Numbered from the stretch's first letter, positions 54,307 through 63,241 are shown. The stretch: 64,000 bases of DNA from Lederbergia citrea (GCF_018343525.1 NZ_JAGYPH010000002.1:186001-250000), one strand, 5' to 3'. Notes: generated from the sequence alone by a model not told the origin. Numbers and translations: made by a program.

Positions 54307-55125
54307 ATGGCTTACTTACAATTAAAAGATGTAACATTTAAGTATCCGAATGGATTTTCTGCTGTAGAGAATGTATCCATGTCGTTTGAATTAGGTGAAA
54401 AAGTGGCGATCGTTGGACAAAACGGTGCCGGAAAAACAACGACTGTAAAAATGATGAACGGATTATTAAAGCCGACACTGGGAGATGTCTTGATCAACGG
54501 AGAAAGCACAAAAGGATTTACGACCGCACAAATTTCAAAAAAAGTTGGTTATGTGTTTCAAAATCCCGATGATCAAATCTTTCATAGCAATATTCTGAGT
54601 GAAATCAAATTCGGACCGAAAGTATTAGGTTTTTCTCCTGAAAAAGAAAAAGAAATGCTTGAGTTAGCGATCGGTTTAACAGAATTACATGATTATTTAG
54701 ATGAGAATCCATATAATGTGCCACTATCATTGCGTAAATTTATTACGATTGCAGCCGTTATTGCCATGGATTCCGATGTGTTAATCTTTGATGAACCAAC
54801 AGCAGGACAAGATTTTGATGGAGTGAAGAAATTATCGAATTTGATTGATAAGCTGATTGAAATGGGGAAAACGGTGATTACCATTACACATGATATGGAA
54901 TTTGTCGTGAATAATTTTGATCGAGTGATCGTGATGGCGCATAAAAATGTGTTGGCAGATTCGGATGTTAGAGATGTTTTTTGGCAATTGGATTTATTAG
55001 AGGAAAGCATGTTAAAACAACCAAGTATTAGTCAAGTAGCCCATCGTATAAACCTTGAATCAAAGGTGTTAAATGTGGATGAAATGGTTAGTGAAATATC
55101 GAAGGTAAAAGTGAAGACAAGCTAG
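54307..55125 (+). CDS. ECF transporter ATPase 2 with degenerate signature motif
   Basis: 272 residues. Walker A GQNGAGKTT, Q-loop VFQNPDDQ, Walker B VLIFDEPTAGQD and H-loop ITHDM are kept, but where LSGGQ should stand the protein reads PLSLRKFITIA. In an A1-A2 dimer this would leave one consensus and one degenerate ATP site. GGTGAGGTGAT precedes the ATG at 54307. Confidence 0.92.
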   Translation: MAYLQLKDVTFKYPNGFSAVENVSMSFELGEKVAIVGQNGAGKTTTVKMMNGLLKPTLGDVLINGESTKGFTTAQISKKVGYVFQNPDDQIFHSNILSEIKFGPKVLGFSPEKEKEMLELAIGLTELHDYLDENPYNVPLSLRKFITIAAVIAMDSDVLIFDEPTAGQDFDGVKKLSNLIDKLIEMGKTVITITHDMEFVVNNFDRVIVMAHKNVLADSDVRDVFWQLDLLEESMLKQPSISQVAHRINLESKVLNVDEMVSEISKVKVKTS

Positions 55126-55134
55126 CGAAAGGAA

Positions 55135-56028
55135 GTGATTCTGCTGATCACCGTAGTAGGAAGTATGAATATGGACATCGTCGTTGAAACAAACAAACTC
55201 CCCGAAAAGGGTGAAACCATTTTGGGGAAAGAATTTAACACTTTCCCAGGTGGAAAAGGTGCCAATCAAGCAGTCGCAGCGGCTCGTCTAGGTGGAGAAG
55301 TACAAATGATTGCTTGTGTTGGGAATGATGTTTTCGGGAAGGAATTAACAGAGAACTTATCTCACGAAAATATAGATATTACTCATGTATCGATTTCTCC
55401 TGAAAAGCCTACTGGGATTGCCAATATCATTATATCGGAAAATGATAATCGGATCATCGTGATTCCAGGAGCGAATAATGATTTATCCACGGAGCATATT
55501 CAGCAATTAAAAGAAACAATTCAATTAAGTAAAGTGGTCATCGTACAATTAGAAATCTTACCTGAAACTGTTAGATCCGTATTAGAAATATGTAAGGAAT
55601 TCAATGTACCGGTCGTTTTTGATCCTGCGCCCGCTCAATACTTCGATCCTACGTTCATTCCTTATATAAAATATATGACGCCAAACGAACATGAGTGTGA
55701 ACAATTATTCGGATTGAATATGGAAGCAGCTTTGGAAAAATATCCGAATCAATTAATAGTGACACTGGGCAAAGATGGCGTCCGCTACTTTGACGGAAAA
55801 GAACATATAAAGATTGCCGGAATTAACACAAATGTCGTTGATACAACAGGGGCCGGAGATACATTTAACGGTGCCTTAGGATATGCTTTAAGCGAAAAAT
55901 ATGAACTTAAAGATGCGATTATGTTTGCAAATGCTGCGTCATCCTTATCTGTTGAAAAACTAGGAGCCCAGGCGGGAATGCCTTCGAAGGAAGATGTAGA
56001 AAAGCGTTTATCTGAAATCTATCAATGA
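55135..56028 (+). CDS. rbsK: Ribokinase (PfkB family)
   Basis: About 297 residues. Motifs: VVGSMNMDIVVE, PGGKGANQAVAAARLG (substrate loop, about 38-53), PTGIANI, VFDPAPA, and the ATP/anion-hole TTGAGDTFNGALGYAL. It makes ribose 5-phosphate from ribose released by the nucleoside hydrolase. Start uncertain: the GTG at 55135 is one base from AAAGGA, while a CTG at 55144, giving the usual ITVVGSMN front, is better spaced. Last gene of the operon. Confidence 0.93.
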   Translation: MILLITVVGSMNMDIVVETNKLPEKGETILGKEFNTFPGGKGANQAVAAARLGGEVQMIACVGNDVFGKELTENLSHENIDITHVSISPEKPTGIANIIISENDNRIIVIPGANNDLSTEHIQQLKETIQLSKVVIVQLEILPETVRSVLEICKEFNVPVVFDPAPAQYFDPTFIPYIKYMTPNEHECEQLFGLNMEAALEKYPNQLIVTLGKDGVRYFDGKEHIKIAGINTNVVDTTGAGDTFNGALGYALSEKYELKDAIMFANAASSLSVEKLGAQAGMPSKEDVEKRLSEIYQ

Positions 56029-56036
56029 TTGCTTTC

Positions 56037-56067
56037 GTTACCCTGTTCAAAAAAGGAACAGGGTAAC
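56037..56067. terminator. Terminator of the nucleoside ECF operon
   Basis: GTTACCCTGTTC / GAACAGGGTAAC, perfect 12-bp stem between convergent genes. Confidence 0.88.
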
Positions 56068-56073
56068 TTTGTA

Positions 56074-56685
56074 TCATAGATGCGAATATAAATTATGAAT
56101 AACTTCAACAATAGCCCCGATCGTTTGCCCCTTAAAGGCATCAGGCACGGCTTGACCAGACGGATTTTTGAAATAGAAGCTGCCTATTTTCTCTTCGTAA
56201 TGATACCCAATCCTAGTTAATGACTGTTGCAAATCTTTCGGCAACTCTTCTAATCCAGTTTGCTCAGTAAAATATTTTGTTGGAAAGACCTTTACATCGA
56301 TATCTCCGGATCCAGTGTGAACGACAAATAAATCTTTCTCATTGCGAATAATCCATTGACCCTTTGAAAATAAAGAAATTTTTGCCTTTTCTAATGAAGA
56401 AATCCCATCTAAATTAATCCCAAACGTTTGATTGATAATTTTGCGAATTTCTTCACCAGTTATTTTGTTACCGTAATGATTGAGGCATGAGCCTATAACC
56501 ACTCTAGATGACTTTATCTTCTCTGAAGATAAAATAGATACGGCATCTAAATCAATTCCGAAAACTTGATTTACTACTCTATAAATTTCAGAAGCATCAA
56601 TCTTCTTTTCAAGCGAATCAAGATATTTGTCCATGACTTCTACCTTCGACATTGCCTCAACTTGATTTTCTAACTCGATATCCAA
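56074..56685 (-). CDS. Uncharacterised protein with a two-copy internal repeat
   Basis: 203 residues, no signal or membrane segment. Residues 33-58 and 79-104 are repeats of one motif: E-I-x4-NQ-x-FGI-x-LD-x2-S-x-L. The second half (about 115-203) is different: WIIRNEKDLFVVHTGSGDIDVKVFP strands and a helical end. No family recognised. TTG start close behind AGGGGTGGG. Single gene, convergent with the ribokinase operon. Confidence 0.75.
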   Translation of the reverse strand: MDIELENQVEAMSKVEVMDKYLDSLEKKIDASEIYRVVNQVFGIDLDAVSILSSEKIKSSRVVIGSCLNHYGNKITGEEIRKIINQTFGINLDGISSLEKAKISLFSKGQWIIRNEKDLFVVHTGSGDIDVKVFPTKYFTEQTGLEELPKDLQQSLTRIGYHYEEKIGSFYFKNPSGQAVPDAFKGQTIGAIVEVIHNLYSHL

Positions 56686-56893
56686 ATACCCACCCCTATT
56701 TCCTATTTATTTCAACTATTCAATAAAATAATATTAACACAACCTCACCTCATTGAGACCGATAAACCCAATCAAAAAGTATTTTCAAACGAACTACAAA
56801 TCGACAAAATCCACCAAATATCGGGTGGTGACAGGCACTTTGGCTATATGCGAACATTCAATTATTACCAGATAAAATTATTCGTGTTTTTCG

Positions 56894-56923
56894 TTGACGA
56901 TTTTAGGACTTTTATGCTATTAA
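56894..56923 (+). promoter_or_regulatory. Candidate promoter for the guanine riboswitch transcript
   Basis: TTGACG (56894-56899), 18-bp spacer, TATTAA (56918-56923), 40 bp before the aptamer. In 56686-56893 the only other item seen is the short motif GGTGGTGACAGGCAC (56824-56838). Confidence 0.4.
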
Positions 56924-56962
56924 TATAAGAGTGGAAAAAATAATTTAATAGAAGTTCATCGA

Positions 56963-57027
56963 ATGTATATACTTGAGAATATGGCTCAAGCGTCTCTACC
57001 AGGTAACCTTAAATTACCGGACTACAT
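56963..57027 (+). ncRNA. Purine riboswitch, guanine type
   Basis: Closing stem ATGTA/TACAT, conserved ATATGG..TCTACC core with P2 (TTGAG/CTCAA), P3 (GGTAA/TTACC) and the J3/1 segment GGACTACATG. The base at the specificity position is C (GACTAC), which pairs with guanine or hypoxanthine; adenine aptamers have U. A terminator follows at 57117-57146. Expected to switch off the permease when guanine is plentiful. Confidence 0.92.
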
Positions 57028-57116
57028 GAAGAACGATTGGAAATTGACATTTTTTGTTGATATTATTTTTATTTTTTGTTAACTGTCATTTTCTGATATG
57101 TTTGAATGTGGAACGT

Positions 57117-57146
57117 AACCTGGGAGCATAGTACCCGGGTTTTTTG
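57117..57146 (+). terminator. Guanine riboswitch terminator
   Basis: AACCTGGG / CCCGGGTT stem and TTTT, 30 bp before the permease start. Confidence 0.88.
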
Positions 57147-57176
57147 CATTTCATTCGAACTTTAGGAGGAAAAAGG

Positions 57177-58478
57177 ATGGATCGTTATTTTAATTTTAAG
57201 GAGTTAAATACAAACTATCGTCAAGAATCCATTGCAGGTTTAACTACTTTTCTAGCAATGGCCTACATCTTGTTTGTGAATACTTCTATCTTAAGTGCGA
57301 CTGGAATGGATGAAGGTGCAGTATTTGTCGCAACTGGACTTGCATCAGCGATCGGCTGTTTAGTGATGGGGATTTGGGCTAAATACCCAGTAGCATTAGC
57401 ACCAGGTATGGGTGTGAACGCGTTTTTTGCTTTTACAGTAGTACTAGGAATGGGAGTTCCTTGGCAAACTGCATTAGCAGGGACATTTATTTCAGGAGTC
57501 ATCTTCTTTATCCTAACTTTAACAAAAATACGTGAAACAATTATCAACGCGATTCCCGAACAGCTTAAGCTTGCTGTAGCTGCGGGTATCGGATTATTTA
57601 TCGCATTTATCGGTTTTCAAAATGCAGGGATTGTAACGGAAGCAGCTCCTGGTACAACAATCGTTGCATTAGGTAATCTTACTGCACCAACAACTTTGCT
57701 TGCTGTTTTTGGCTTGATTGTTACTGCGTTTTTTATGATCAGAGGCTTCAGAGGCGCTATTTTTTATGGAATGATTCTTACTTCCATCGCAGGAATTATT
57801 TTCAACTTAATTCCGCTGCCGACTTCAATCATATCTTCTGTTCCAAGCCTTAAGCCTACTTTCGGTGTATTGTTTAGTCATATTGGTAATCTTTTTACTC
57901 CAGAACTATTAGTAGTTATCTTTACTTTATTATTCGTTGATTTCTTCGATACAGCAGGAACGTTAGTAGCGGTTGCAAGACAAGCAGGTCTTTTAAAAGA
58001 TGGGAAACTACCTAGAGCTGGAAAAGCGTTATCAGCTGACTCAGTAGCTACTATGGTCGGTGCGGTTTTAGGAACGTCTACAACAACGTCTTATATCGAG
58101 TCTTCCGCAGGGGTAGCGGCAGGTGGTAGGTCTGGTTTTACATCTGTTGTCACAGCTGGATTATTTATCGTTGCATTATTCTTTTCACCACTATTAAGCG
58201 TTGTAACACCTCAAGTAACAGCACCAGCATTAATCATTGTCGGTGTTCTTATGTGCTCATCATTAGCAGGAATTAAGTGGAGTGAATTTGAAAATGCCAT
58301 CCCGGCGTTTCTAACCGTAGTAACAATGCCGTTAACATACAGTATTTCAACAGGAATTGCACTCGGATTTATCGTTTATCCGTTAATGATGATTTTTAAA
58401 GGGAAATATAAAGAAGTACATCCAATCATGTATGCATTGTTTGTAGTTTTTGTAGCCTATCTTGGGTGGGCTGTTTAA
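57177..58478 (+). CDS. NCS2-family purine permease (PbuG/AzgA type)
   Basis: 433 residues, about 12-14 membrane segments. AzgA-group features: YRQESIAGLTTFLAMAYILFVN, APGMGVNAFFAFT, DFFDTAGTLVAVARQAG and GTSTTTSYIESSAGVAAGGRSG. Members take up hypoxanthine, guanine or adenine with protons. Control by a guanine-type aptamer favours hypoxanthine/guanine. ATG after AGGAGG. A terminator and then adeC follow. Confidence 0.94.
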   Translation: MDRYFNFKELNTNYRQESIAGLTTFLAMAYILFVNTSILSATGMDEGAVFVATGLASAIGCLVMGIWAKYPVALAPGMGVNAFFAFTVVLGMGVPWQTALAGTFISGVIFFILTLTKIRETIINAIPEQLKLAVAAGIGLFIAFIGFQNAGIVTEAAPGTTIVALGNLTAPTTLLAVFGLIVTAFFMIRGFRGAIFYGMILTSIAGIIFNLIPLPTSIISSVPSLKPTFGVLFSHIGNLFTPELLVVIFTLLFVDFFDTAGTLVAVARQAGLLKDGKLPRAGKALSADSVATMVGAVLGTSTTTSYIESSAGVAAGGRSGFTSVVTAGLFIVALFFSPLLSVVTPQVTAPALIIVGVLMCSSLAGIKWSEFENAIPAFLTVVTMPLTYSISTGIALGFIVYPLMMIFKGKYKEVHPIMYALFVVFVAYLGWAV

Positions 58479-58494
58479 AGGAGCTGAGCTCCAG

Positions 58495-58533
58495 ATGGGG
58501 AATGCTCAGCATAATGGGCATTCCCCATTTTTA
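58495..58533 (+). terminator. Terminator between purine permease and adenine deaminase genes
   Basis: ATGGGGAATGC / GCATTCCCCAT stem followed by TTTTTAA. Confidence 0.88.
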
Positions 58534-58558
58534 ATATGTAAAGCGGAGGTTATTATCC

Positions 58559-60355
58559 ATGGTGACGATAAACAACAGGAAAAAGCTATATGAAGTAAGC
58601 CAGCACCTGTCAAAGGTTGCTCGAGGTGTTGAGAAAGCTGATTCGGTTATTAAAAATGGAACTTTAGTTAATGTCTTCTCTGGAGAGCTATTAGCACATA
58701 TGGACGTTGCAATTAGTGAAGGAAGAATTGCCTATGTAGGGGCTTCTGCGGACCATGCCATTGGTGACCAAACCGAAATCATTCATGCGAACAATCAATA
58801 CATAGTACCGGGTTTTCTAGACGCACATATGCATGTTGAAAGTACAATGCTGTCTGTGACTCAATTTGCGAAGGCAGCATTAGCAAAAGGAACAACGGGA
58901 ATTTTTATGGATCCGCATGAGATTGCAAATGTCTTTGGTACTGAAGGCGTCCGTCTCATGCATGAAGAGGGACAACAGCTCCCATTAAAGGTATATACAA
59001 CATTCCCATCTTGCGTTCCTGCCACAACTGACTTGGAAGATGCAGGGGCATCCTTAAGTGTTGAGGATATAAAAGCAGGATTACAGTGGGAAAATGTAGC
59101 TGGATTAGGCGAAGTTATGAATTTTCCGGGAGTAGTTTTCGGTGATCCGCTTATGTGCGGGGAAATTGAAGAAACGATGAAGGCTAATAAAGCGGTAACT
59201 GGTCACTTCCCAGCTGAAGATCCGCATATGCTCCAAGCTTATATTGCATCAGGCGTAACTTCCGATCATGAAACGGTAACGAGAGAACAAGGACTCGAGA
59301 AGGTGCGTTTAGGTATGCACCTAATGATTCGTGAAGGGTCTGCATGGCATGATGTGAAAGAAGTCATCAAGGTCGTTACAGAGGACAAAGTAAACACAGA
59401 TAATATCAGTTTAGTGACTGATGATGTTTACCCGCAAACCCTCGTGGAAAAAGGCCATGTAAACCATGTAGTTCGAAGAGCCATTGAAGAAGGGGTCAAT
59501 CCTGTTACAGCAATCCAGATGGCTACTATTAATGTTGCGCGTTATTATAAATTGGAACAAGACTTAGGTGCGATTGCACCGGGAAAATATGCGGATATTT
59601 TAATAATGGAAGATCTGCAAAAAGTAGAGCCTTCAACAGTCATTACAGACGGTGAAGTTGTTTTTGAAAATGGAAAGATTGAAAAACCATTCCCAACCTT
59701 TACTTATCCCGACCATGTCATAAATTCGATTAACTTGAAATCTGAGTTAACACCTGAGGACTTCTTATTAAAATCTAAAAACGATCGAACTGAGACAGAA
59801 GTTCATGTAATAAAAATTATCGAAAACAGTGCCCGTACAGAAAAAATGATGGCTACTTTAGCGGTTGAGGATGGAGTAATCCAACCAGATAATGAAAAAG
59901 ATATCATTCAACTAGCTTGCATCGATCGTCATCATGCATCAGGACATATATCACTAGGATTTGCGCATGGCTTCCAGTTGAAAAAAGGAGCGGTTGCTTC
60001 GACGGTTGCCCATGATAGTCATAATTTAATTGTGATGGGTACGAATCCGGAAGATATGGCATTTGCAGCGAATGAACTTGCAAAAGTCGGTGGAGGGATG
60101 ATTGTCGTTGAAGATCAGAAAGTTCTGGCTTTAGTAAAAATGCCAATAGCCGGTCTTATGTCAGATCAGCCTTTAGAAACAGTGGTAGAAGAGGTACAGC
60201 AGCTTGAGAAAGCATGGAAAGAAATTGGCTGTCCAATCAATGCACCGTTTATGACATTTTCTTTAATCGCATTACCGGTTATTCCAGAAATCCGTATTTC
60301 TAATCGGGGAATTGTCGATGTTACCGAATTTAAATTGATGGAAACAGAGATTTAA
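58559..60355 (+). CDS. adeC: Adenine deaminase
   Basis: 598 residues, amidohydrolase superfamily. GFLDAHMHVEST (about 82-93) holds the HxH metal ligands; MDPHEIANV, GHFPAEDP, SDHE and VTDDVYPQTL hold further ligands. The C-terminal adenine deaminase domain contains DRHHASG. It converts adenine to hypoxanthine plus ammonia. RBS GCGGAGGT. It follows the purine permease by 80 bp with a terminator between, so it may have partial readthrough or its own promoter. Confidence 0.97.
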   Translation: MVTINNRKKLYEVSQHLSKVARGVEKADSVIKNGTLVNVFSGELLAHMDVAISEGRIAYVGASADHAIGDQTEIIHANNQYIVPGFLDAHMHVESTMLSVTQFAKAALAKGTTGIFMDPHEIANVFGTEGVRLMHEEGQQLPLKVYTTFPSCVPATTDLEDAGASLSVEDIKAGLQWENVAGLGEVMNFPGVVFGDPLMCGEIEETMKANKAVTGHFPAEDPHMLQAYIASGVTSDHETVTREQGLEKVRLGMHLMIREGSAWHDVKEVIKVVTEDKVNTDNISLVTDDVYPQTLVEKGHVNHVVRRAIEEGVNPVTAIQMATINVARYYKLEQDLGAIAPGKYADILIMEDLQKVEPSTVITDGEVVFENGKIEKPFPTFTYPDHVINSINLKSELTPEDFLLKSKNDRTETEVHVIKIIENSARTEKMMATLAVEDGVIQPDNEKDIIQLACIDRHHASGHISLGFAHGFQLKKGAVASTVAHDSHNLIVMGTNPEDMAFAANELAKVGGGMIVVEDQKVLALVKMPIAGLMSDQPLETVVEEVQQLEKAWKEIGCPINAPFMTFSLIALPVIPEIRISNRGIVDVTEFKLMETEI

Positions 60356-60359
60356 TCAT

Positions 60360-60387
60360 ATAGGGCGCCAATGGCGTCCTATTTGTA
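60360..60387 (+). terminator. Terminator after adeC
   Basis: ATAGGGCGCC / GGCGTCCTAT stem and TTTGTATTT. Confidence 0.8.
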
Positions 60388-60547
60388 TTTACAAAGTATC
60401 CAAAAAACGATTTAATGATTTGATGTTTTGTCCAATGACAAACATGATTAATAGTTTATAATTATAATATTAGGAAATTTCTTTACTTATCAATAATGAT
60501 TAAGAAAACATATCTATTTTAAGTTATTTAAAAAGGAGTGTTTGATT

Positions 60548-61783
60548 TTGCAGAAACAAAAATTATTGATAAACGGAGTAAGGTTAAAGGATGAACTTGA
60601 GAAATTTGCAAACTTTGGCCGTACAGAAAATAATGGTGTAACTCGGTTGTCATTATCAGAAGAAGATCGTTTAGTCAGAGCTTATTTTCGTACTTGTTGT
60701 GAAGAATTAGGTCTGGTAGTCAAAATTGATGATATGGGTTGTATGTATGCGACGCTTGAAGGGACAGAAAATAAACCTCCGATTGTCATAGGATCTCATC
60801 TGGATACGGTAAAAAAAGGTGGCCGGTTTGATGGAGTGCTAGGAGTAGTGGCAGGTTTAGAAGTGGTTAGAACTTTGGTAGAGAATAAGATTAAACCGCA
60901 AATTCCAATCACGCTTGTTAATTTTACAAATGAAGAGGGTGCTAGATTTGAACCTTCTATGATGGCATCAGGGGTGATTTCAGGTAAGTTTGAGAAAACC
61001 GCCATGTTAAATAAAGTAGATTCAGATGGTATCACATTTGAGCAAGCATTAAATTCCAGTGGATATGCAGGTGCAAGTGAGAATCGTCTAAAAGAAGCTT
61101 CAGCTTTTTTAGAATTGCATATAGAACAAGGACCCATTCTTGAAAAGGAGTCACTCTCTATTGGTGTTGTTGAATGTGTAGTAGGGATGGTGTGCTATGA
61201 AATTGAAATCATAGGGGAATCCGATCACGCGGGCACAACCCCAATGGATATGAGAAAAGATGCTCTTTTTGCAGCTAATAATTTGATAACAGAGATTCGC
61301 AAAAGGCTTGGTGCTTTAGATAGTGAATTAGTATACACTGTTGGCAGAATGAACGCTTTTCCAAATATCCACACAGTGATTCCGAATAAGGTTGTTTTTT
61401 CCCTAGAATCACGGCACAAAAATCCAGAAATCATCGCCCAAGTAGAAGAGATTATACAAGGACTTCCAAGCCTATCTTCATTAAACGAGGGCTGTGAAGT
61501 TAAGACAACAAAATTATGGGACCGTGATACGGTTTGGTTTGAACCCGAGATTTGTAATTTGCTAGAACAATCAGCAGAGTCATTGGGATATTCAAATAAA
61601 AGAATGGTGAGCGGTGCGGGACATGACGCTCAATTTGTGGCTAGTTTTATTCCTTCTGCGATGGTATTTGTTCCTAGCCTCAACGGGAAAAGTCATTGTG
61701 AAGAAGAACGAACCACTTGGGAAGATTGCGAAAAAGGGGTAAACGTATTATTGGACACTGTTCTAACAATGCTGTCTAAATAA
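60548..61783 (+). CDS. Zn-dependent amidohydrolase, M20 hydantoinase/carbamoylase family
   Basis: About 411 residues. Metal ligands in IGSHLDTVKKGGRFDGVLGV (His and Asp), NEEGARF, and HIEQGPILE; dimerisation (lid) domain with SDHAGTTPMDMRKDA; C-terminal SGAGHDAQ. Family members include N-carbamoyl-L-amino acid hydrolase and allantoate amidohydrolase. Next to purine salvage genes, allantoate or a ureido compound is plausible, but no allantoinase or urate genes are here. TTG at 60548 is better spaced from AAAGGAG than the TTG at 60542. Confidence 0.88.
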   Translation: MQKQKLLINGVRLKDELEKFANFGRTENNGVTRLSLSEEDRLVRAYFRTCCEELGLVVKIDDMGCMYATLEGTENKPPIVIGSHLDTVKKGGRFDGVLGVVAGLEVVRTLVENKIKPQIPITLVNFTNEEGARFEPSMMASGVISGKFEKTAMLNKVDSDGITFEQALNSSGYAGASENRLKEASAFLELHIEQGPILEKESLSIGVVECVVGMVCYEIEIIGESDHAGTTPMDMRKDALFAANNLITEIRKRLGALDSELVYTVGRMNAFPNIHTVIPNKVVFSLESRHKNPEIIAQVEEIIQGLPSLSSLNEGCEVKTTKLWDRDTVWFEPEICNLLEQSAESLGYSNKRMVSGAGHDAQFVASFIPSAMVFVPSLNGKSHCEEERTTWEDCEKGVNVLLDTVLTMLSK

Positions 61784-61807
61784 GTGCAAGAGATAAATAA
61801 AATGATC

Positions 61808-61837
61808 AGGGCTGTCCGAACGAGGATAGCCCTTTTC
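61808..61837 (+). terminator. Terminator after the amidohydrolase gene
   Basis: AGGGCTGTCC / GGATAGCCCT with one mismatch, followed by TTTCC. Confidence 0.65.
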
Positions 61838-61897
61838 CTATTCATAGTATGTATAGAAGAAGGGAAATATGGAATTATAAAAACATCAAATTAGCTC

Positions 61898-61962
61898 TTG
61901 TCACATAATCACCATGGGTGTATAGTTATGTGTAAATGAATAGGTCAACATATGTCAAGACA
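61898..61962 (+). promoter_or_regulatory. Promoter and possible NiaR-type operator of niaP
   Basis: TTGTCA (61898-61903), 17-bp spacer, TATAGT (61921-61926). A dyad TGTC-AA-GACA lies at 61953-61962, downstream of the start point. Repression by a niacin-responsive regulator (NiaR) is plausible because the gene is a niacin transporter. Confidence 0.5.
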
Positions 61963-61974
61963 AGGGGATTAATA

Positions 61975-63189
61975 ATGAAAACTACAACAAAAGAACAACC
62001 TTCCATTTCACGCAATAAATTGCTAGGTATAGCTGGGACTGGGTGGGCATTCGATGCCATGGATGTCGGAATCCTTTCTTTTGTCATCGCAGCACTTGCG
62101 GTTGACTGGAATTTGTCACCTGGCCAAATGGGATGGATTGGGAGCATCAATTCAATCGGAATGGTAGTCGGTGCATTCGTTTTTGGTATTCTTGCCGATA
62201 AGCTTGGTCGCAAAAATGTATTCATGTTAACGTTAGTCTTATTTTCGATTGCAAGTGGGTTGTCGGCACTTACGACGACTTTGGCTGCATTTATGGTTTT
62301 GCGTTTCTTCGTCGGTGCGGGACTTGGCGGGGAACTCCCTGTTGCATCGACATTAGTTTCTGAAAGTGTAGATGCAAAGGAGCGTGGGCGTGTTGTTGTG
62401 CTTTTGGAAAGTTTCTGGGCACTGGGTTGGCTTATCGCTGCTGTCATCGCATATTTTATCATTCCTTCCTTCGGTTGGAGGGTCGCACTTATTATAACTG
62501 CATTACCCGCATTTTATGCCATTTACTTGCGCAGGAATCTCCCAGACTCACCGCAATATTCAGCAAAGAAAAACTTGACCCAATCGATTGGACAAAATAT
62601 CCGTGATGTTTGGTCAAAAAAATACGCAAAAGCTACTATCATGTTATGGATTGTCTGGTTTATGGTTGTATTTTCGTATTACGGCATGTTTCTTTGGCTG
62701 CCAAGTGTGATGGTTATGAAAGGTTTTAGTCTCATTAAGAGTTTTGAATATGTACTAATCATGACGCTTGCACAGCTACCAGGTTACTTTACAGCGGCAT
62801 GGATTATTGAAAGAGCGGGACGGAAATTTGTGTTAGCTACGTACATGCTTGGTACAGCCGCCAGTGCATTAATCTTTGGGAATGCTGACACAACCATGGT
62901 GCTGCTCATCTCCGGAATATTTCTTTCATTTTTCAACTTAGGAGCGTGGGGCGCATTATATGCCTATACACCGGAGCAATACCCGACAATCATCCGCGCA
63001 ACTGGGGCGGGTATGGCTGCAGCTGCCGGTCGTGTTGGTGGAGTATTGGGACCGCTATTAGTTGGCTCCCTTGTCGCAGCAAAATACGACATCGGCTACG
63101 TTTTCGGGATATTCTGTATTGCAATAGTGATTGGTGTCCTCGCAGTATTGTTCTTAGGAAAAGAGACGAAGCAACTCGAATTGGAATAA
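61975..63189 (+). CDS. niaP: Niacin transporter NiaP (YceI homologue), MFS
   Basis: 404 residues, 12 membrane segments. Near-identical landmarks to B. subtilis YceI: GWAFDAMDVGILSF, ELPVASTLVSE, ESFWALGW, VVFSYYGMFLWLPSVM and ALYAYTPEQYPT, ending GKETKQLELE. Imports nicotinic acid for NAD salvage. ATG with AAGGGG upstream is preferred to one 13 codons earlier. Confidence 0.93.
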   Translation: MKTTTKEQPSISRNKLLGIAGTGWAFDAMDVGILSFVIAALAVDWNLSPGQMGWIGSINSIGMVVGAFVFGILADKLGRKNVFMLTLVLFSIASGLSALTTTLAAFMVLRFFVGAGLGGELPVASTLVSESVDAKERGRVVVLLESFWALGWLIAAVIAYFIIPSFGWRVALIITALPAFYAIYLRRNLPDSPQYSAKKNLTQSIGQNIRDVWSKKYAKATIMLWIVWFMVVFSYYGMFLWLPSVMVMKGFSLIKSFEYVLIMTLAQLPGYFTAAWIIERAGRKFVLATYMLGTAASALIFGNADTTMVLLISGIFLSFFNLGAWGALYAYTPEQYPTIIRATGAGMAAAAGRVGGVLGPLLVGSLVAAKYDIGYVFGIFCIAIVIGVLAVLFLGKETKQLELE

Positions 63190-63211
63190 ATATTTACCGT
63201 ATGTAAACAAA

Positions 63212-63241
63212 AATCCCGAATGCTAATCAGCATTCGGGATT
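63212..63241. terminator. Bidirectional terminator after niaP
   Basis: AATCCCGAATGCT / AGCATTCGGGATT, perfect 13-bp stem between convergent genes. Confidence 0.9.
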
